Below are positions 1 to 6,065 of a stretch of 6,435 nucleotides of DNA, one piece after another. The stretch lies in NCBI GenBank assembly GCA_030698575.1, contig JAUYMQ010000389.1, positions 1-6,435 on the forward strand, in the 5' to 3' direction. A model generated the notes under the pieces. That model made no database searches. It was not told the origin of the DNA and worked only from the letters and a program-made list of their open reading frames with translations. Source of the stretch: Deltaproteobacteria bacterium (GTDB lineage: Bacteria > JAUYMQ01). A program made the translations under genes and the position numbers. The stretch's first letter is position 1; the number at the start of each line of letters is the position of its first letter.

Positions 1-1
1 G

Positions 2-247
2 ATCACCGTGCCGGCGGGCGCTTTCCAGGCCGATGTGCTCACGGTCAGCCTCGAGACGGGGCGCAAGTGGACGTTCTACGTGGAACAGGGCGGGGAGCAT
101 CGCATTCTGCGCTGGGAGACAAACGACGGAGAGCGCGCCGATCTGATCGCGACCGATCGGCTGAAGTACTGGGAGATGAACGCCGCCAGCTTCGTTTCAT
201 CGCTGAAGGACCTGGGGCTCGCACCCCGCCCGCCGCGCACGCCCTGA
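2..247 (+). CDS. 3' end of an unrecognised protein gene (5' truncated by window edge)
   Basis: The frame is open from the first bases of the window and ends at a TGA at 245-247, giving the last 81 residues of a longer protein. The GTG at position 8 lies inside the open frame and is probably an internal valine, not the start. The fragment alternates short hydrophobic beta-like stretches (VLTVSLETGRKWTFYVEQ, then HRILRWET) with charged turns, and ends in a proline/arginine-rich tail. This pattern resembles the C-terminal beta-sheet part of conserved hypothetical or lipid-binding-like bacterial proteins, but I cannot name a family. It is transcribed towards the polysaccharide operon (convergent), so it is probably an unrelated flanking gene. 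The coding call rests on an open frame of protein-like composition and the hairpin just after the stop. Confidence 0.6.
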   Translation: MTVPAGAFQADVLTVSLETGRKWTFYVEQGGEHRILRWETNDGERADLIATDRLKYWEMNAASFVSSLKDLGLAPRPPRTP

Positions 248-252
248 CACGC

Positions 253-294
253 CGCCTCGCCGCCCGCTTTCCCCGGCATGGGTCCGGCGAGGCG
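253..294 (+). terminator. GC-rich hairpin between convergent genes, candidate terminator
   Basis: A perfect 10-bp inverted repeat, CGCCTCGCCG at 253-262 and CGGCGAGGCG at 285-294, encloses a 22-nt loop that can itself form a short CCC/GGG stem. It begins 5 nt after the stop codon of the left-hand + strand gene. Downstream on the + strand, the bases from about 299 to 316 are T-rich but interrupted, so this is an imperfect intrinsic terminator. The other side has no U-tract for transcripts arriving from the - strand operon. The inverted repeat is seen directly; the terminator role is inferred. Confidence 0.45.
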
Positions 295-361
295 AATGTC
301 TATTCTTCTGCTTTTACCCGCCGCCGATTGCCGCTTCCTCGCATCCACGCCATCGTTGCCC

Positions 362-1357
362 CTACCAGTTGGGCAGGCCCGACGCGCGCGGCTCCGCCCG
401 CGATGCGATGCCGCTCGATTCGAACCACTCGAGGGTGCGGCCGATCCCGGTCCGGATGCCGATCTGCGGGGCGAAGCCGAAAAGCGCGCGCGCCCTGCCG
501 ATGTCGGCGAAATGGCGGCGCACATCGCCGGGGCGGGGCTCGGCGCGTTTCACGCCTCTGTCGCTGTGTCCCATCAGCTCCGCGAGGATCTCGGCGATCT
601 GCAGGATCGACACTTCCTGCCCGTAGGCCACGTTCACCACGTCGCCGACCAGCGCGTCGCATTCCGCCGCGCGCACGATGCCCTCCACGGTCTCTTCCAC
701 GAAGGTGAAGTCGCGCGTCTGAAGTCCATCGCCATAGATCACCGGCTGCTCTCCCGCCGCGAGCTGGAGAATGAAGCGGGGGATGACCTCGGCGCGGCTC
801 CCCGCGTAAGGCTCCCGCGGGCCGTAGGTGTTGAACGGGCGCACGACCGAGACCGGCATGCCGTAGGTGCGATGATAGGCGAGGGCGTACAGCTCGCCGG
901 CAAGCTTGCTCGCCCCGTAGACCGTCGTGGGGTGGCAGGGATGATCCTCGGACATCGGCGCCGCGAGGGCGGTGCCGTAGATCTCCGAGGATGAAACATA
1001 GATGAACCGCCGGACCCCACGATCGAACGCGGCCATGCACACGCTCAGCGTGCCGCCGGCGTTGATGTCGTGACTCAGAACGGGCTGGTTCAGCGAGGTG
1101 CGAAGGCAGGAGATTGCGAGATGGAACAGGGCTTCCACCCCCTGGCAGAGATCCATCATCCGCTCCCGGTCCGTCACATCGGCCTTCACGATTTGCACGC
1201 CCGATCGATTCTCGAGCTGAGCCAGGTTGTCCATCGACCCGATCGAGAAGTCGTCCACCAGCACGAGGTCGTTCTCCCCGGCGAGCCGGTCGGCGAGGTG
1301 GCTTCCGATGAAGCCGGCCGCGCCCGTGATCAGGATCTTTCGGCCCTTCATGTCCAT
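362..1357 (-). CDS. NAD-dependent epimerase/dehydratase (extended SDR, nucleotide-sugar modifying)
   Basis: This 331-residue protein is an extended short-chain dehydrogenase/reductase. It has an N-terminal Rossmann motif TGAAGFIG (residues 11-18), an acidic patch VDD (34-36) after beta-2 where NAD ribose is bound, KADVTD (58-63), the active-site SSSE (122-125), the catalytic pair Y147 and K151 in YGASK, and the RPFNTYGP substrate-region motif (173-180). Family enzymes act on UDP-, GDP- or dTDP-sugars in the cytoplasm as 4-epimerases, 4,6-dehydratases or UDP-glucuronate decarboxylases. The Ser-Glu at 124-125 and Arg215 in TRDFT also occur in ArnA-type decarboxylases, but they are too widespread in extended SDRs to decide the reaction. 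The length is normal and the end is a TAG. The first of two closely spaced ATGs is preferred because an AAGGAG lies 9 nt upstream. It is last in the operon, 48 nt after the formyltransferase gene, and is the only gene here not overlapping its upstream neighbour. Confidence 0.93.
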   Translation of the reverse strand: MDMKGRKILITGAAGFIGSHLADRLAGENDLVLVDDFSIGSMDNLAQLENRSGVQIVKADVTDRERMMDLCQGVEALFHLAISCLRTSLNQPVLSHDINAGGTLSVCMAAFDRGVRRFIYVSSSEIYGTALAAPMSEDHPCHPTTVYGASKLAGELYALAYHRTYGMPVSVVRPFNTYGPREPYAGSRAEVIPRFILQLAAGEQPVIYGDGLQTRDFTFVEETVEGIVRAAECDALVGDVVNVAYGQEVSILQIAEILAELMGHSDRGVKRAEPRPGDVRRHFADIGRARALFGFAPQIGIRTGIGRTLEWFESSGIASRAEPRASGLPNW

Positions 1358-1366
1358 CTCGCCTGG

Positions 1367-1372
1367 CTCCTT
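1367..1372 (-). promoter_or_regulatory. Ribosome binding site deciding the SDR start
   Basis: On the - strand, AAGGAG stands 9 nt before the ATG at 1357-1355 and 15 nt before the next in-frame ATG at 1351-1349, favouring the first. It sits in the 48-nt spacer after the formyltransferase stop, so this gene has independent initiation rather than stop/start coupling. Confidence 0.7.
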
Positions 1373-1405
1373 CTCGATCTCGTAACGTCGGTCACCGGAC
1401 CGGCC

Positions 1406-2332
1406 TCAGTCGAAGCGCTTCCCGGTCTGTAGTTCATCCTTCAGTTGACGCCACTCTTGCGAGGGCGCTGCTTGACGGCGCATCCCCGTGATCATCACCG
1501 TGCCGCCGCGGGCCGCCACCTCGATCGCCCCGTCGGTGTGCGCCACGATCGTTCCGGGTGGCTTTTCCACGGCGGGGCCTATGCGCGCGCCCACGAGCGT
1601 AACCTGCAGCGGCTCACCGCCCAAAAGCGTCTCGGGATGCTGCAAGGGGGGAAAGATGAAGGCTCGGAGCCAGCGCTGCAGTTCGGCGGCCGGCCTGCTC
1701 CAGGTGACGCGGGTCTGGCCGAAATCGATCTCGCCCGCCTTGTGATAGGAGGCAAGCGATGCGTCCTGCGGGAGGCGGCGCGCGAGCGATTCGAATGAGA
1801 AGGGGTAGGTCGACTGGAATAGATCGACGGCCGCGCCGGTGAGCTTGTCATAAAGAGCGCGCGCGGTGTCATCCGGCGCGACGGGCACGGCGCGCCGGGC
1901 GATGAGATCGCCTGCATCGATGGCCTCGACCATGTGGTGCAGCGATACGCCGGCCTCGGCGTCGCCGGAAAGGACGGCCCAGGCGATCGGCGCCACGCCC
2001 CGGTGGCGCGGGAGCAGCGAGAAGTGGAGGTTCAGGCAGGGAGCTTCGATTCCGGCGAAGAGGTTCCCTCGCAGAATTTGATCGTACTGGATCGAGACGA
2101 GCCGATCGGGCGCCCAGGCCGCCAGCCGATCGACGAACGCGTCGTCGTTGATCCGGCGCGGCTGGGCGAAATCGGCGCCGAGGCGCGCCGCTGCGCCGCG
2201 GAACGAGGGCTGCCAGCCGTCCCGTCCGTCGTCGCCCTTCGTGCCGATGGCCCAGACGTCGTCCCCCTTGCCGGTGAGAAATTCCAGGCAGGCCACGGCA
2301 GCCGCGTTCTTCCCGCAGAGGACGATCCTCAT
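1406..2332 (-). CDS. Sugar N-formyltransferase (Fmt/ArnA N-domain family)
   Basis: The 308-residue protein belongs to the 10-formyl-THF-dependent formyltransferase family. The catalytic triad is visible: N101 and H103 in CLNLHFSLLP, and D139 in EAIDAGDL. They are surrounded by the family signature SLLPRHRGVAPIAW (105-118). Residues 1-180 form the Rossmann-like catalytic domain. About residues 200-305 match the position of the smaller C-terminal domain of Fmt and ArnA (ITW/VTWSRPAAELQRWLRA-like segment, 208-224). Methionyl-tRNA formyltransferase has the same fold and size, but the location between a sugar aminotransferase and a sugar SDR argues that it formylates an amine on a nucleotide-sugar. 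The frame is open much further upstream, but the ATG at 2332-2330 is chosen because the protein homology begins there, an AGGGAA lies 6 nt before it, and it overlaps the TGA of the aminotransferase gene as ATGA. Family call sure; exact substrate unknown. Confidence 0.9.
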   Translation of the reverse strand: MRIVLCGKNAAAVACLEFLTGKGDDVWAIGTKGDDGRDGWQPSFRGAAARLGADFAQPRRINDDAFVDRLAAWAPDRLVSIQYDQILRGNLFAGIEAPCLNLHFSLLPRHRGVAPIAWAVLSGDAEAGVSLHHMVEAIDAGDLIARRAVPVAPDDTARALYDKLTGAAVDLFQSTYPFSFESLARRLPQDASLASYHKAGEIDFGQTRVTWSRPAAELQRWLRAFIFPPLQHPETLLGGEPLQVTLVGARIGPAVEKPPGTIVAHTDGAIEVAARGGTVMITGMRRQAAPSQEWRQLKDELQTGKRFD

Positions 2333-3486
2333 GTTGCTTTCCCTGTCCCGTCGAGCGCGTCGCGGAGCGCCTCGACGACGTGGACCTGATCGTCCGCCTC
2401 GATGTCCGCGTACATCGGAAGGATCAGCGTCTGCGCCGCCGCCCGCTCGGTTTCCGGCAGCGGGCCGCGCAAGCCGACATCGCCGTAGCAGGGCTCCGCG
2501 TGAATGGCCATGAGGCCGCGCCGGCTTGCCACACCGCGGGCGTCCAGAGCTTCGAGAAGCGCGTTCCGGGTTGCGGCGTCGGCATTCAGGTAGCGCACGA
2601 TATAGGACTGGTAGTTCGGGAGCGCGTAGTCGGGAACCCTCGGCGCTTCGATGCGGTCGACCTCCGAAAGCAACCTGTCGTAGCGCGCGGCTGCGGCCCG
2701 GCGCCCTTCGAGAAACCTGTCGAGCTGCTCCATCTGGGCCACGCCCACGGCCGCATGGATGTCCGACAACCGGAAATTGTAGCCGATCTCCGGATAGTCC
2801 TCGATCACGACGCCCTTTGCACGGTGCCGCGCCAGATCCGAGAGCGACATCCCCTGGTGGCGCAGCCGCCGGAGCCGCCCGGCCAGCGCGGCGTCCCGCG
2901 TCGTGATCATACCCCCCTCGCCGCAGACGACGATCTTCCGGGGGTGGAAGCTGAAACAGGCGATGTTGGCGGAGCCGCCGATGGGGCGCCCGCGGTAGCG
3001 CGAGCCGAGCGCGCAAGCGGCGTCCTCGACAACGGCCAGAGAGTGGCGCGAGGCCACCGCTTCGATCGCGTCGAGGTCAGCCGGCATGCCGAGCTGATGC
3101 GCGACGAGCACGGCGCGAGTGCGCGGGGTGACGGCCGCAGCCACGGCTTTTGGGTCGAGGTTGTAGGTGGACGGGTCAACGTCGGCGAAGACCGGCGTCG
3201 CGCCGCAGTGCACGACGACGTTGGCTATGGCGATGAAGGAGAGCGAGGGGACGATCACCTCGTCTCCCGGCCCCACGCCCAGCGCATGAAGGGCGAGGAA
3301 CAACGCTGTCGTGCCGGAGGAGACGGCCACCGCTTCGGGCGCCTCCACGGCGCGAGCGACGGCGCCCTCGAACCGCTCCACCATCGGCCCCTGGGTAACC
3401 CATCCCGATCGCAGCGCTTCGAGAACGAGCGACTCCTCGCGGTCGCCGAAGGTGGGGCGCGCGACGGGAATCCGGCGCTGGCTCAT
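2329..3486 (-). CDS. DegT/DnrJ/EryC1 PLP-dependent sugar aminotransferase
   Basis: A 385-residue fold-type I PLP enzyme of the DegT/DnrJ/EryC1 (sensory box for sugar 3- or 4-aminotransferase) family. It transfers an amino group, normally from glutamate, to a keto-sugar nucleotide in the cytoplasm. Visible landmarks are SSGTTAL (56-62, phosphate binding), EDAACALG (154-161, with D155 facing the PLP ring nitrogen), FSFHPRK (178-184) with K184 as the Schiff-base lysine, GEGG (189-192) and GYNFRLSD (235-242). All key residues are intact and the length is normal for the family. The reading frame extends upstream, and an ATG exists 7 codons earlier. The start at 3486 is preferred because it overlaps the glycosyltransferase stop as ATGA, has AGGGGG 8 nt upstream, and gives the usual N-terminus (RIPVARPTFG). 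Its C-terminal region, with RRGLMAIHAEPCYG, differs clearly from that of the other aminotransferase at the right edge, so the two are not a recent duplication. Keto position and sugar are undetermined. Confidence 0.94.
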   Translation of the reverse strand: MSQRRIPVARPTFGDREESLVLEALRSGWVTQGPMVERFEGAVARAVEAPEAVAVSSGTTALFLALHALGVGPGDEVIVPSLSFIAIANVVVHCGATPVFADVDPSTYNLDPKAVAAAVTPRTRAVLVAHQLGMPADLDAIEAVASRHSLAVVEDAACALGSRYRGRPIGGSANIACFSFHPRKIVVCGEGGMITTRDAALAGRLRRLRHQGMSLSDLARHRAKGVVIEDYPEIGYNFRLSDIHAAVGVAQMEQLDRFLEGRRAAAARYDRLLSEVDRIEAPRVPDYALPNYQSYIVRYLNADAATRNALLEALDARGVASRRGLMAIHAEPCYGDVGLRGPLPETERAAAQTLILPMYADIEADDQVHVVEALRDALDGTGKAT

Positions 3487-4247
3487 TCGCGCCACCCCCT
3501 GACCCATGTCCTGACGCGCAGTCGGAGCATGTCGCGCAAGGTCCAGGCGATGTCGTGGAGCTTGCCGAAGTGCGCCTTGCCCGCCTGTCGCTTCTGGAAA
3601 ATGGCCGGCACCTCGCGCACGCGAAGACCGATGCGCTCCGCCCGAAGTATCAATTCGGGGGTCACGAAGGCCGGGCTGGTGGAGAGGATCGGCGCCGACT
3701 GGGCGAAGCTTCGACGGTAGAACTGCACGAAGTTCAGATCGGCCGTCCGGGGCAGAAACAGCATCCGGAGCAGCAGGTTGTTCCCCCAGGAGGTGATCCG
3801 GCGCCAGGGGGCGTGCGCGAGTTTGTCGATGCGCCGCACGGCGATCACGTCCGCCTCCGGAAAGTAGGGAAGGAAGTGCTCGATGTCCTCCGGCGCCAGC
3901 GGAAGGTCCATGCCGTCGTGGAGGATCCATTCGCAGCGCGCCATTGCGATGCCGCGGGCCAGCGAGACGCCGTAATTCAGATTCCGCTCGTTGTGCATCA
4001 CCAGCACCCGTAAGTCACCGGCCGCCACGGCCTCGGCAATCTCCCCCGTTCGGTCAGTGCTCCCGTCGTTGATGACGATGATCTCGAACTCCTCCGCGAC
4101 CCGTTCGAGCGCGGCGATCCATCGCCGCATCGCCCCCTCGACGTTAGCCTCCTCGTTCAGGCCCGGCATGATCACGCTCAGGCTGAGCGGCGCGACCTTT
4201 GCTGCCGTGCCCGGCGCTCCTGTGTCCGGCTGGCTGCTTGTAGGCAT
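3483..4247 (-). CDS. Family 2 glycosyltransferase (GT-A fold)
   Basis: This 254-residue protein shows the inverting GT2 core. It has SVIMPGLNEEANV (24-36), VINDGSTDRTGEI (58-70) with the nucleotide-binding aspartates D61 and D65, and an acidic metal-site segment HDGMDLPLAPED (110-121) in place of the more usual DxD. A late FQKRQAGKAHFG (217-228) resembles the Q/RxGxSK-like region of dolichol/polyprenyl-phosphate sugar transferases. I see no convincing transmembrane helix, unlike ArnC- or GtrB-type relatives that carry two C-terminal ones, so it is probably soluble or peripheral. The first 20 residues are Ser/Pro/Ala-rich and lie before the fold. They coincide with a 104-nt overlap with the methyltransferase gene. 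The ATG at 4247 has no good ribosome binding site. The next start codons (GTG for V25, ATG for M27) would cut into the first beta strand, so the upstream ATG is kept. Donor and acceptor are unknown. Confidence 0.9.
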   Translation of the reverse strand: MPTSSQPDTGAPGTAAKVAPLSLSVIMPGLNEEANVEGAMRRWIAALERVAEEFEIIVINDGSTDRTGEIAEAVAAGDLRVLVMHNERNLNYGVSLARGIAMARCEWILHDGMDLPLAPEDIEHFLPYFPEADVIAVRRIDKLAHAPWRRITSWGNNLLLRMLFLPRTADLNFVQFYRRSFAQSAPILSTSPAFVTPELILRAERIGLRVREVPAIFQKRQAGKAHFGKLHDIAWTLRDMLRLRVRTWVRGWRE

Positions 4248-4893
4248 AGACGGTGTACTCGTAGAGCGGGTAGTCGTGGCGCAGCGCGACGTGCGGGCCG
4301 AGCGATTCCCGGCAGAAGGCCAGCATGCGCGCCGGGCTCGCGTAGTAGAGGGCCGGGTCGCGGTAGTCCACCCGGTCGCTCATCAGGTTGAAGGCGATCC
4401 CGACGCGGCACATCCCGAACATCCGGCGCACCATCGCCTCGACGAAGGCGCGCCAGGCTTCCTCGGATTGTTCAAGCTTGACATGAAAGAGCCCCGAGCA
4501 GAGCAGCACATCGTACTCTTCACGGACGGGCCCTTCCAGAACGTCCCGCTGCTCGAACCGGAGATCGGGCCTGCGCCCGCGCGCCGCCTCGACCATGGCG
4601 GCTGACAGATCGCTACCGCTGTAGTCTGCGCCCCGCTCCGTGACCTCCATGAAGTCCGCGAGGTGTCCGGCTCCCGCCCCGACCTCGTGAACGCTCTGGC
4701 CGTCGAGGCTGCAGATGCCGCAGAGCAGTTCGAAGCGCAGCCGCTGCGACGCCTCGTCCTTCCAGTCCATCCCCCGGGCTGTTGCTCCGAAGCGCGCCAG
4801 CCGGGATTCGTAGTGCGCGACGACCGTCTGCTGCAGCGCGGAGAGCGCCGCGCTTTTCTCCGGCGCCCGCCCGCCGCGCGCCCGGCGGCTCAT
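4144..4893 (-). CDS. Class I SAM-dependent methyltransferase
   Basis: A 249-residue Rossmann-fold methyltransferase. Motif I is VHEVGAGAGHL (68-78), followed by YSGSDLSAAMVEAA (91-104) as the adenosine-binding second strand region, FEQRDVLEG (113-121) as motif III-like, and YDVLLCSGLFH (127-137) as motif IV. The conserved part ends with YPLYEYTVYAYK (208-219). The remaining 30 residues are low in hydrophobics, rich in Gly, Arg, Ala and His, and fall wholly within the start of the glycosyltransferase gene, so this tail may be non-functional read-on. The start at 4893 overlaps the acyltransferase stop as ATGA. The end is a TAA at 4146-4144. In this setting it probably methylates a sugar hydroxyl, an amine or an acyl group of the glycan, but nothing in the sequence names the substrate. 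Confidence 0.88.
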   Translation of the reverse strand: MSRRARGGRAPEKSAALSALQQTVVAHYESRLARFGATARGMDWKDEASQRLRFELLCGICSLDGQSVHEVGAGAGHLADFMEVTERGADYSGSDLSAAMVEAARGRRPDLRFEQRDVLEGPVREEYDVLLCSGLFHVKLEQSEEAWRAFVEAMVRRMFGMCRVGIAFNLMSDRVDYRDPALYYASPARMLAFCRESLGPHVALRHDYPLYEYTVYAYKQPAGHRSAGHGSKGRAAQPERDHAGPERGG

Positions 4894-6065
4894 CGGCCCT
4901 GGCCGTGGCGGGCGGACCAGGCCGCCTCGCGCGTGCTGGCTGCCGACTCACCCGAAGCGGCCGGGCCGAGCCTGTCGAAAGGCACGACATAGTGCCACGG
5001 ATAGTGACGGCTTACCTCTTCCGGCGTGGCGGCCAGGATGGCCGAAGCGTCGCCCGTAACGCGAGTCAGGTAGTGATAGGGGAAGTCGGCGCTTCCCCAC
5101 TGCCGCTTGAAGCGGGCCACGCCCCCGGTCGGCGGCGAAGGCTCCCAGTTGTAGTAACGCAGCCCGCGCCTCTTCGCCCAGCGGATCGTGTGCGCCGCGA
5201 GGTGATAATTGGGCGCGAGCGACGCCGCCTCCATGCGCATGGCCGGCATGAGGACGTCGATGACCTCGCCGTGATAAACGTAAAAGCCCCCCGCGATCAT
5301 CTCTCCCTTTCCCGTCGCGCGCCGCACGAAAAAGAAGCGGGCCTTGTCCCGGGGCACCATCTCGGCCAAAGCGCCGGTGAACAGCGCCTTCGGAAGGGGC
5401 GTCGCGCCGATGGCATGATGGCGCTCCGCATGGATCTCGTACCAGGCCGCCACCGACTCGGGGTTCTGATCGTCGTCGACGCGAAGATCATCCGCGCCCG
5501 CGCGACGCAGATTCCGACGGACGTTCTCCGAAGCCCGGAGCGGCTCGCCGTTTCCGTCCACGTCGTTCTGAAGATCGAGCGCCTGCGTCACGTTCTCGAG
5601 AGCGTAGTCGGGGCGGAAGAGCCGGTCGTAAATCGCCCGGTCGGGGCGGAACGGGTTCGTGATGAGGCTCGCAAGCGCCGCGCCGCAGTCGCGCGCCAGA
5701 GCAACGTAGGCCTCGATGAGCGCCGCGTAGATCGCTTCGGCATCGGATCCGCCCGCGCAGGCCACCCCCCCGAGGGGGCCCGCCTGCGGTACCGATGTCA
5801 GGATGCGCCCGAGCGGGCCGTCGAAAGCGTAGGCGGGCAGCACGCCGCAAATCTCCCCCGCGCGCCGGCAGACCAGGAAGGAGGGGTCGTCCGGGCCGAT
5901 CGGGGCGATCACGTTGCGCCACCCCACGGTCTGCTGCGCGAAGCTCTCCGGGCAGGCGTCGAGGAAGCGCTCGATCGCAGCATCCCCGGGCGTCGCCCTG
6001 CCACGCAGGACGCTTACCTCCAGGGGCGTGCCAGACCCCTTTTCGCGCCCTTCCGCTTCACCCAT
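4890..6065 (-). CDS. FemAB/BioF2-like GNAT-fold acyltransferase
   Basis: The 391-residue protein looks like two GNAT-like halves of the FemAB/BioF2-like acetyltransferase superfamily. The N-terminal half includes FLVCRRAGEICGVLPAYAF (63-81). The second half has the RRNLRRA helix (183-189), ARFFFVRRATGKGEMIAGGF (242-261), the helix from NYHLAAHTIRWAKRRG (286-301), and YYNWEPSPPTGGVARFKRQWG (304-324), the 'x-F-K-x-x-[WF]-G' signature typical of the family. Known members add amino acids to peptidoglycan precursors from aminoacyl-tRNA, or N-acylate sugars and exopolysaccharide precursors. There is no signal peptide, so it acts in the cytoplasm. The start at 6065 overlaps the aminotransferase stop by 8 nt, with AGGGAG 10 nt upstream. 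The C-terminal 25 residues are Ala/Ser/Arg-rich and follow a REP-like 15-mer. In this operon N-acylation of an amino sugar is a reasonable inference; amide donor unknown. Confidence 0.85.
   Translation of the reverse strand: MGEAEGREKGSGTPLEVSVLRGRATPGDAAIERFLDACPESFAQQTVGWRNVIAPIGPDDPSFLVCRRAGEICGVLPAYAFDGPLGRILTSVPQAGPLGGVACAGGSDAEAIYAALIEAYVALARDCGAALASLITNPFRPDRAIYDRLFRPDYALENVTQALDLQNDVDGNGEPLRASENVRRNLRRAGADDLRVDDDQNPESVAAWYEIHAERHHAIGATPLPKALFTGALAEMVPRDKARFFFVRRATGKGEMIAGGFYVYHGEVIDVLMPAMRMEAASLAPNYHLAAHTIRWAKRRGLRYYNWEPSPPTGGVARFKRQWGSADFPYHYLTRVTGDASAILAATPEEVSRHYPWHYVVPFDRLGPAASGESAASTREAAWSARHGQGR
4968..4982. repeat. Possible REP-like 15-mer inside the acyltransferase gene
   Basis: The + strand reads GAGCCTGTCGAAAGG, one base longer than the core of a dispersed palindromic-type repeat (GAGCCTGTCGAAGG) that I recall as common in many bacterial genomes. 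It lies in frame near the 3' end of the acyltransferase gene, encoding PFDRLG, just where the conserved fold ends and the low-complexity tail starts. Only a single copy is present in this window, so chance resemblance is quite possible. Confidence 0.22.

Noticed and set aside
154-161. Cys instead of Gln in the EDAAx motif of the complete aminotransferase (positions are residues)
   Set aside because: EDAACALG is a common variant in the DegT family as I know it, so it is not evidence of lost or altered activity.
1386-1402. Small CGGTC/GACCG hairpin in the 48-nt spacer after the formyltransferase gene
   Set aside because: The stem is only 5 bp with no following U-tract, so it is too weak to call a terminator, and the following gene appears to be in the same operon.
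2333-3016. 228-codon N-terminal extension of the formyltransferase frame
   Set aside because: This part overlaps the aminotransferase gene in another frame and is Arg/Gly-rich without motifs. The true start is the ATG at 2332 with a ribosome binding site and ATGA coupling.
2380-3720. 446-codon open frame on the + strand
   Set aside because: It is antisense to the aminotransferase and glycosyltransferase genes, which carry complete catalytic motifs, and its translation has no recognisable domain.
3487-3930. 148-codon N-terminal extension of the aminotransferase frame
   Set aside because: It runs antisense-free but out of frame through the glycosyltransferase gene, lacks family similarity, and family proteins begin near the ATG at 3486.
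5762-5780. Run of seven C followed by GAGGGGG, a strong short hairpin
   Set aside because: It lies inside the acyltransferase coding sequence (PLGGV) and is explained by Gly/Pro codons in a GC-rich genome. The frame continues correctly through it, so there is no evidence of frameshifting.
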